A DNA stretch of 11,278 nt from an uncultured Aliarcobacter sp. (lineage in GTDB: Bacteria; Campylobacterota; Campylobacteria; Campylobacterales; Arcobacteraceae): NCBI GenBank assembly GCA_947629065.1, contig CANRCH010000045.1:1-11278 (forward strand). Reading direction: 5' to 3'. The position numbers and the translations under genes are program-made. This document shows, in pieces, positions 5,475-11,278 of this stretch. Every line of letters starts with the position of its first letter. Positions within the stretch are counted from its first letter, which is position 1. Under the pieces are notes generated by a model. The model was not told the origin of the DNA and did not search any database. It worked only from the letters and a program-made list of their open reading frames with translations.

Positions 5475-7472
5475 TTGAAAATATTTTTTGTTTTTTTGCT
5501 ACTTTTTTCCTTTTTAAATGCAAATAAGGATTTCTATTTTAGTTTTATTGATTCAAATGGAAATCAAATATCAGAAGAGACAAAACAGACAATAAATGAT
5601 GGTTTTGATATTTTAGAAAATATAAGAGTATTAATAAAACACGATAAAATAGATGATGCATTTACTTTAATTCAAGATTTAAAGGCTACAAATAAACTAA
5701 AAATATTAAACTCAGATATCTTAATTTTATATGCTGATTTAGTTTTAAAGAAAAACTCAAAAAGACTTTTAATTGATGTTACAAATGAGCTTGAAAATGC
5801 CATAAACTCTTCGCAAATAAATCAAAGTGATTTAGCAAATGCATATATGCTTTTGGTCGATTTAAAACTAGAGATAAATAAGATAAATGATGCAAAATAT
5901 TTTGCACAAAACTTAGAGCAAAATTTTGATGATCAACTTACAAAAACTTATGGAAAAATAGCACTTGCAAAAGTATTAAAACAGCAAAAAGAGTATAATA
6001 AATCAATATCATATCTTTTTGATGTATTAGCTACAACAAAAGATAAAAATATTGCAACAATAGTATCTGATGAGCTTTTTGATTTATATGTTCTTACAGA
6101 TCAAAGAACAAAAGCAATAGATTTAATAAAAGGTGTTTTAAGAACAAATATGGATTATTATTTAGATGATTCATATATTGCAAACAAAAAAATCAATCAG
6201 CTATTAAAAGCAAAAATGCCAGAGTTTGCAAGTGAGATTTTACTTGAACTTCTTAATACCACAACAAATGATGAGCAAATAGAGAGTTATAAATTTAAAT
6301 TAGCAAATACATACATGCAAATGTACGATAGAACAAACTACTATTTAGAAAAAGCAAAAGAGTTATATAAAGATATTACAAGTGATTATGAAAATGGAAT
6401 CTATACAAATAGTGCTTTAATGTATCTTGATGAGATAAATATGAGACAAGGATTTATCTCACCAAATGATATCTCTACAAAATATGAAGATAGTGAATCA
6501 ATGCAACAAAAAGCACTTATGCAAGAGCTTTTAAATGATAAAAAAGATAAAAAATATGCAAATATTTTAAGAACTCAAGCTGTTTATAAAAATATATCAA
6601 ATGAGATTGCAAAAAGATTTGCTTATGAAAGTTTAGATGAGATTTTTAGTGAAATTGATTTTGAAATTATAAAAGATAGTATAAATCAAGGCGAGTGCAC
6701 AAAGCTTGAAGATATTTTGAAAAACTCAAATGATATAACTTTTAAAAAACTAATAGAAGATGAAAGTCTGAAAAATAACTTTTTTGAGTGTTTATTAGAA
6801 AATCCAAATGATAAAGCTTTTTATCAATTAAAAGATATTTTTAATCTAAGTAAAGATGCAAATATCTATCTATTTTTAGAAAAAATGGCATTGAGTTTAA
6901 ATAAACTTGATGATGCTTTAGATTTTTCTACAAAAGTAGAGATGGTAAATAATAAAGATGTCTTAGCAAAAGAGTTTATAACAAGATATGAATTAACAAA
7001 AGCACTTGAAAATCAAAACCTATTAGAAAAGTTTTTTATCTATACAAAATATAATCCAGATTTTATAAATAAAAGTCAAAATAGTCCATCTTTAATAGAT
7101 TTTTATCATGATTATTATTTGCATTTGATGGGTAAAAATGAGGAGAAACAAGCTTTTGATATTTTAGAAAAACTATATTTAAAACAAAAAGAGTTTAAAG
7201 CTTATGTATATTCGCCTTTTGTCAATATGGAACTAGCAAGAGTTGAAAAAGAGAATAAAAATTATCAAAAAGCTTTAGAATATCTGCTTGATGCACTTGA
7301 AAACTCAAGAAGAATTTCACCAAATGATGAGGTTAAAATCTACTATGATATCCTAACTTTATATGATAATTTAGGTCAAAAAAATAAAAAAAGTGAATAC
7401 TTAAAAAAATGTAAAGAGGTTGAGAATACGCAAGATAGCTTCTATAAAAAAATGTGCGATGAGATGAAATGA
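5475..7472 (+). CDS. Secreted helical-repeat (TPR-like) flagellar protein, PflA-like candidate
   Basis: The 665-residue protein starts at TTG with a signal peptide: KIFFVFLLLFSFLNA, with likely cleavage after Ala16 and no lipobox cysteine. It is therefore probably periplasmic. The mature N-terminus (KDFYFSFIDSNGNQISEE) may be a small beta domain. Residues 40-650 are almost entirely helical pairs, with TPR-like units such as AKVLKQQKEYNKSISYLFDV (165-184) and ARVEKENKNYQKALEYLLDA (588-607). The C-terminus is basic and ends YKKMCDEMK. Four cysteines sit at 408, 439, 646 and 661. In Campylobacter, the secreted TPR protein PflA is part of the periplasmic disk scaffold that holds stators at wide radius. 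Size, export signal, repeats and locus suit that class, but I could not compare sequences. It lies where fliH might be expected before fliI, but the signal peptide excludes a FliH role. FliI overlaps its end by 4 bases. Confidence 0.82.
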   Translation: MKIFFVFLLLFSFLNANKDFYFSFIDSNGNQISEETKQTINDGFDILENIRVLIKHDKIDDAFTLIQDLKATNKLKILNSDILILYADLVLKKNSKRLLIDVTNELENAINSSQINQSDLANAYMLLVDLKLEINKINDAKYFAQNLEQNFDDQLTKTYGKIALAKVLKQQKEYNKSISYLFDVLATTKDKNIATIVSDELFDLYVLTDQRTKAIDLIKGVLRTNMDYYLDDSYIANKKINQLLKAKMPEFASEILLELLNTTTNDEQIESYKFKLANTYMQMYDRTNYYLEKAKELYKDITSDYENGIYTNSALMYLDEINMRQGFISPNDISTKYEDSESMQQKALMQELLNDKKDKKYANILRTQAVYKNISNEIAKRFAYESLDEIFSEIDFEIIKDSINQGECTKLEDILKNSNDITFKKLIEDESLKNNFFECLLENPNDKAFYQLKDIFNLSKDANIYLFLEKMALSLNKLDDALDFSTKVEMVNNKDVLAKEFITRYELTKALENQNLLEKFFIYTKYNPDFINKSQNSPSLIDFYHDYYLHLMGKNEEKQAFDILEKLYLKQKEFKAYVYSPFVNMELARVEKENKNYQKALEYLLDALENSRRISPNDEVKIYYDILTLYDNLGQKNKKSEYLKKCKEVENTQDSFYKKMCDEMK

Positions 7473-8773
7473 ATATAGATGAAATTTTAAGCAAAATAGA
7501 CCCAAGTAATCTAACAATTGCTTTTGGAAGAATTACAAATATTTCTGCAATTACATTAACTGCAACTGGACTTGAAGTAGCTGTTGGAGATATTGTAAGG
7601 ATTGAATCAAATCAAAAACTATATAGTGTTTTAGGAATGGTTACAACAATTGATGGACTATTTTTTACAATAGTTCCTTTTTCTTTTATAGATGGTTTTA
7701 GAGTTGATGATAAGGTTTTTTTACAAAGAGATGGACTTACAATAAAGTGTGGTTATGGACTTTTAGGAAGAGTTGTAAATGCTTTAGGTGAACCAATTGA
7801 TGATAAAGGAAAAATAAGAGATATAGATAGCCATGAACCAATAAACAAAACTTCAATGTCACCTTTAAGTAGAGGAATTATTGATAAAAGATTTGCAACA
7901 GGTGTAAAACCAATTGATGCAATGCTAACATCAGGAAAAGGGCAAAAAGTTGGTATTTTTGCAGGAAGTGGAGTTGGAAAATCTACACTTATGGGAATGA
8001 TTGTAAAGGGTTGTGAAGCACAAATTAAAGTTGTTGCACTAATTGGAGAAAGGGGACGGGAAATTCCTGAATTTATTCACTACAATCTTGGTGGAAATTT
8101 AGAAAATACAGTTTTAGTAACTGCAACTTCTGATGAATCAGCTTTAATGAGAAAATATGGTGCATTTACAGCTATGAGTATTGCAGAGTATTTTAGAGAT
8201 AGAGGGCATGATGTTTTACTTATGATGGATAGTGTTACAAGATTTGCAATGGCACAAAGAGAGATTGGACTAAGTGTCGGAGAACCACCTGTTAGTAGGG
8301 GTTATCCACCATCAGTTTTTGCACTTTTACCACAACTAATGGAGAGAGCTGGGAATAACGAAAAAGGATCAATTACAGCATTTTTTACAGTATTAGTTGA
8401 TGGAGATGATATGAATGATCCAATTGCAGACCAAAGTAGGTCGATTTTAGATGGGCATATTGTTTTAACAAGAGATCTAACACAACAAGGTTTTTATCCA
8501 CCAATAAATATACTACAATCAGCTTCAAGGGTAATGGACAAGGTCGTTACAAAAGAGCAATATAATGACTTTTTAAAGTTAAAAAGAGTATTATCATTAA
8601 TAAAAGAGAACGAAGTTTTAGTAAGAGTTGGTGCATACAAAGCAGGTATGGACTTGGAACTAGATGCTGCAATGTCAAAAAAAGATAAGGTTCGAGAGTT
8701 CCTAACTCAAGGTTCAAACGAAGTTGTATCTTATGATGATATGCTAGAAAGATTTAAAAAGGTGTTCGAATGA
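7469..8773 (+). CDS. fliI: FliI, flagellar type III export ATPase
   Basis: FliI is the F1-beta-like hexameric ATPase below the export gate; it works with FliH and FliJ to release chaperones and feed substrates. The 434 residues match the family. An N-terminal beta-barrel domain spans about residues 15-90. Walker A is AGSGVGKST at 165-173, with Lys171. The catalytic glutamate is Glu194 in GERGREIPEF, and Walker B is VLLMMD ending at Asp254. The type III ATPase signature is at 270-295 (VGEPPVSRGYPPSVF, then LPQLMERAG). FliI is favoured over ATP synthase subunits and the Rho factor by this signature and by the locus. The start codon overlaps the preceding stop (ATGA), and the end overlaps flgL in the same way. 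Neither fliH nor fliJ adjoins it. Confidence 0.97.
   Translation: MNIDEILSKIDPSNLTIAFGRITNISAITLTATGLEVAVGDIVRIESNQKLYSVLGMVTTIDGLFFTIVPFSFIDGFRVDDKVFLQRDGLTIKCGYGLLGRVVNALGEPIDDKGKIRDIDSHEPINKTSMSPLSRGIIDKRFATGVKPIDAMLTSGKGQKVGIFAGSGVGKSTLMGMIVKGCEAQIKVVALIGERGREIPEFIHYNLGGNLENTVLVTATSDESALMRKYGAFTAMSIAEYFRDRGHDVLLMMDSVTRFAMAQREIGLSVGEPPVSRGYPPSVFALLPQLMERAGNNEKGSITAFFTVLVDGDDMNDPIADQSRSILDGHIVLTRDLTQQGFYPPINILQSASRVMDKVVTKEQYNDFLKLKRVLSLIKENEVLVRVGAYKAGMDLELDAAMSKKDKVREFLTQGSNEVVSYDDMLERFKKVFE
8759..8762 (+). promoter_or_regulatory. Ribosome binding site of flgL
   Basis: AAGG in the last codons of fliI, 7 bases before the flgL ATG. Together with the ATGA overlap, it suggests coupled translation. 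Confidence 0.5.
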
Positions 8774-9906
8774 TTAGTCAAATAGATCAAACAATTTATA
8801 GATTAAATAATCTTGATAAACTTCAAGAAAAATTAAACTTTCAACATGGTGGTAAAAAACTTCAACATGGAAGTGATGACTCTGTTTTATTTGGAAGAAT
8901 AACATCAGCTGAAGGAAAAATAAGAACTTATGAGGGAATTAAAACTCAAATAGAGAGAACTCAAGTTCAAAATAATACAGCAGATGCAGCTATGGGAAGT
9001 ATGATAGAAGCTTTAAGAACTGTAAAATCAGAACTTATGAAAGCAAATACTTCTACAACAAATGATGAGAATTTAAAAGCAATTGCAGTAAATATAAATG
9101 GAATAAGAGAAAATCTATTTACTTTGGTAAATACTAACACAGAAGGTGAGTATGTTTTTGCTGGAAGTGATTCAAGTATTAAACCATTTGTAAAAGATGC
9201 AAATGGAAATATCACTTATGAAGGTGATAATAGATTAAGAAAAGTTGCAGTTGAAGAGGGTTCTTATAGAGAGCGTGGAGTAAATGGATTTGATGTTATG
9301 TTTTTCACAAGTTCAAGTGCTACAAAAGGAGATGTTCTAAGTTTCTCTGCAAATGATAGAATTTTGGATCAAAATGGAAATGAGTGGGTTTTAAACTCTC
9401 CAACAAATGATACTTTAACAAAGATGAATAAAGATGGTACAGCAACAACAGAAACTTTAGCTGTAACAGCACCAGTTGCACCTGATACAAACTACAGTGT
9501 AACTCTTCCAAATACAGATGGAACAAGCTTTGAAGCAAAAACAAATATTTTTGATTTGCTACAAGATATTGTAAATACTTTAAATATGAAAGATGAAAAT
9601 GGAAATGCAATAACAAGAGATGAGGTTATGCAGAAACTATCTACTCAAATAGAGAATATTGATAAATCATTTGACTCTGTTAATATTTCACATGCTGATT
9701 TAGGAGCAAAAAATAAGGTGTTTGAAAACTCTTTAGATTTAATGACATCAAAAATAACTCAGTATAAAATACTTGAGACAAATTTAAGTTCTTCTGATTA
9801 TACAGAACTAGCACTTCAAGCAAAATCTTTAGAACTTACATACGCAGCAATGTACTCAACAGTTATGAGAACACAAGAGCTGTCTTTAGTTAATTATATG
9901 AAATAA
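8770..9906 (+). CDS. flgL: FlgL, hook-filament junction protein
   Basis: FlgL (HAP3) forms the junction between FlgK and the flagellin filament. The flagellin-like terminal helices are present. The N-terminal one runs LDKLQEKLNFQHGGKKLQHG, then SDDSVLFGRI (residues 15-44). The C-terminal one ends LELTYAAMYSTVMRTQELSL. The GEYVFAGSDSSIKPF segment at 126-140 is characteristic of FlgL and separates it from flagellin. Residues 140-290 form a variable surface domain with Thr/Ala-rich stretches. There is no cysteine in 378 residues. The position is unusual: flgL normally follows flgK or sits in a late operon, but here it lies between two core export genes, overlapping fliI by 4 bases. FlgL is preferred to flagellin because of the EYVFAG motif. 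Confidence 0.92.
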   Translation: MISQIDQTIYRLNNLDKLQEKLNFQHGGKKLQHGSDDSVLFGRITSAEGKIRTYEGIKTQIERTQVQNNTADAAMGSMIEALRTVKSELMKANTSTTNDENLKAIAVNINGIRENLFTLVNTNTEGEYVFAGSDSSIKPFVKDANGNITYEGDNRLRKVAVEEGSYRERGVNGFDVMFFTSSSATKGDVLSFSANDRILDQNGNEWVLNSPTNDTLTKMNKDGTATTETLAVTAPVAPDTNYSVTLPNTDGTSFEAKTNIFDLLQDIVNTLNMKDENGNAITRDEVMQKLSTQIENIDKSFDSVNISHADLGAKNKVFENSLDLMTSKITQYKILETNLSSSDYTELALQAKSLELTYAAMYSTVMRTQELSLVNYMK

Positions 9907-9923
9907 ATAGGCTAAAAGCTTAG

Positions 9924-11278
9924 ATGAATTTTAGTTTAAGAGGAATTTTCTCACGAGATTTAATCGCTGTTGCAATGTTTTTATCAATGCTTGCGATTAT
10001 TATAATTCCTCTTAATCAAACAGCAATTGACTTTTTTATATCGCTATCTTTGGCAATATCTTTTTTAATACTTTTAATTTCATTATATATTCAAAAACCA
10101 GCCGATTTAACGACATTTCCCACCTTACTTTTAATTCTTGTTATATTTAGACTATCCTTAAGTATTGCAACAACAAGGTCAATTTTGAGTGAAGGACATA
10201 ATGGTCCTGAAGCAGTTAGTACTATTATTACAGCCTTTGGAGAGTTTGTTGCTGGTGGAAATATGGTTATTGGGGTTATTATATTTATTATATTAGTTCT
10301 TATTAACTTTATGGTTGTAACAAAGGGTGCTACAAGGGTTGCTGAGGTAACTGCAAGATTTACACTTGACTCAATGCCAGGAAAACAAATGGCAATTGAT
10401 GCTGATTTAAATGCTGGGTTTATTGATGATAAAGAGGCACAAGAAAGAAGAAAAGCACTAATTACTGAAGCAAACTTCTATGGAGCTATGGATGGGTCAT
10501 CTAAGTTTGTAAAAGGTGATGCGATTGCTGGTATTATTATTACAGTTGTAAATATTGTTGGGGGGCTTTTAGTTGGTATTTTTCAGCACGATTTAGGAAT
10601 TGATGAAGCGGGGCAAGTTTATACAATTTTAACAATTGGAGATGGACTTGTAACACAAATTCCAGCACTTTTAACATCAACTGCAACTGCAATTATAATT
10701 ACTAGATCAAATACAGATGATGAAAGATTTGCTTCAAAAGCTGTAAATCAGTTAATCAAAGATAGTAAATCTTTAATTCTTGTTGGAGTTGGTTTAATAC
10801 TTTTTGCTTTTGTTCCAGGTTTCCCTACAGGAATTCTTACAACAATGGGAATTTTAATGGCCGCTATGGGATACACAATTGTAATGATAGAAAGAGGGGA
10901 TGATAATGCGATTACCAGATTCTTTAGTGCAAAAGCAGTTCCAGCAAAAGGTAAAGTTACAAAAGCTGAAGATTTAAAAGAGAAGAAAAAAGCAGCAGCT
11001 GTTCCAGATGAGAGTCAAAATATTGAAAATATTATGCGAATGGAAGTTCTTGAACTTAAACTTGGAATTAGACTTCTACAACTTGTTCAAGGAAACTCAG
11101 AACTTCTTGATAAAATTAAGGCTATTAGAAAAACAATTGCAGCTGAATTAGGGTTTATTATTCCTCAAATTAGAATTTCAGATGATGCAACAATTGGTGC
11201 AAATGAGTATGTGTTTAACTTAAAAAGAATCCCAATTGCAAAAGGAAAAGTTGAAGTTGATAAGCTTCTTGCAATGGG
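9924..11278 (+). CDS. flhA: FlhA, export-gate ring protein; 3' end outside the window
   Basis: FlhA forms the nonameric ring of the flagellar export gate; its membrane part couples proton flow to export and its cytoplasmic part docks substrate-chaperone complexes. Translating from ATG 9924 gives 451 residues, open at the right edge; about 250 are missing relative to the usual ~700. It has hydrophobic spans at about 14-30, 37-56, 66-82, 108-132, 202-223, 236-262, 285-302 and 305-320. The FHIPEP signature RVAEVTARFTLDSMPGKQM is at 138-156, and KGDAIAG (with the conserved Asp at 199) at 197-203. The cytoplasmic domain begins near 330. The in-frame stop TAG is immediately before the ATG, so the start is secure, yet only a weak AAAG precedes it. 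The gap to flgL is 17 bases. Confidence 0.96.
   Translation, partial: MNFSLRGIFSRDLIAVAMFLSMLAIIIIPLNQTAIDFFISLSLAISFLILLISLYIQKPADLTTFPTLLLILVIFRLSLSIATTRSILSEGHNGPEAVSTIITAFGEFVAGGNMVIGVIIFIILVLINFMVVTKGATRVAEVTARFTLDSMPGKQMAIDADLNAGFIDDKEAQERRKALITEANFYGAMDGSSKFVKGDAIAGIIITVVNIVGGLLVGIFQHDLGIDEAGQVYTILTIGDGLVTQIPALLTSTATAIIITRSNTDDERFASKAVNQLIKDSKSLILVGVGLILFAFVPGFPTGILTTMGILMAAMGYTIVMIERGDDNAITRFFSAKAVPAKGKVTKAEDLKEKKKAAAVPDESQNIENIMRMEVLELKLGIRLLQLVQGNSELLDKIKAIRKTIAAELGFIIPQIRISDDATIGANEYVFNLKRIPIAKGKVEVDKLLAM

Noticed and set aside
9320..9616. Antisense open frame within flgL, rich in Leu/His/Tyr
   Set aside because: It lies wholly within a well-supported flgL and has shadow-like composition with no start context.
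10101..10108. GCCGATTT, resembling a sigma-28 -10 element (a second GCCGATGT is in flhB near 5194)
   Set aside because: Both are deep inside coding sequence, not before a gene start, and lack a properly spaced TAAA-type -35 box.

Overview
The window is a tightly packed, single-strand block of flagellar genes from a very AT-rich genome, roughly 28-30% GC by eye. Codon use is strongly A/T-ending, with AGA for nearly all arginines. Gene content, protein sequence style and base composition point to Campylobacterota (Epsilonproteobacteria), most likely an Arcobacter/Aliarcobacter-type organism. The genus is an inference from style and gene order; no search was run.

Layout, all on the + strand. 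(1) 1-450 is the C-terminal half of an FlhG/MinD-like ATPase that sets flagellar number or placement. (2) 505-831 is a small two-helix membrane protein of unknown function, possibly preceded by a 22-codon ORF at 443-511 that overlaps both neighbours. (3) fliE and flgC encode the MS-ring/rod adaptor and a proximal rod protein. (4) fliK encodes a long hook-length ruler with about seven copies of a short LLDKLL-type motif. (5) fliR and flhB encode export-gate proteins; FlhB has the autocleavage NPTH motif. (6) 5475-7472 is a secreted, helical-repeat (TPR-like) protein that resembles the PflA class of motor accessory proteins. (7) fliI encodes the export ATPase. (8) flgL encodes the hook-filament junction protein. 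(9) flhA encodes the export-gate ring and runs off the right edge.

Intergenic gaps are 0-17 bases except for 54 bases after flhG. Two junctions are ATGA overlaps and one is TAAATG. I see no terminator and no convincing promoter inside the run, so most or all of it probably forms one transcription unit. The genes work together as the flagellar type III export machine (FliR, FlhB, FlhA, FliI), several of its substrates (FliE, FlgC, FliK, FlgL), and accessory or placement factors (FlhG, the TPR protein, perhaps the small membrane protein). Usual partners missing from the window are FliP, FliQ, FliF, FliG, FliH, FliJ, FlgB, FlgK and sigma-28 (FliA). They may lie elsewhere.

I find no defence system, mobile element, CRISPR array, RNA gene or other clearly undescribed system. 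The points most worth following up are the secreted TPR protein with four paired cysteines, the small membrane protein where fliA-type loci carry a similar gene, the FliK motif repeats, the mixing of early and late flagellar genes in one run, and the possible 22-codon ORF. There is no gene-free stretch longer than 54 bases.
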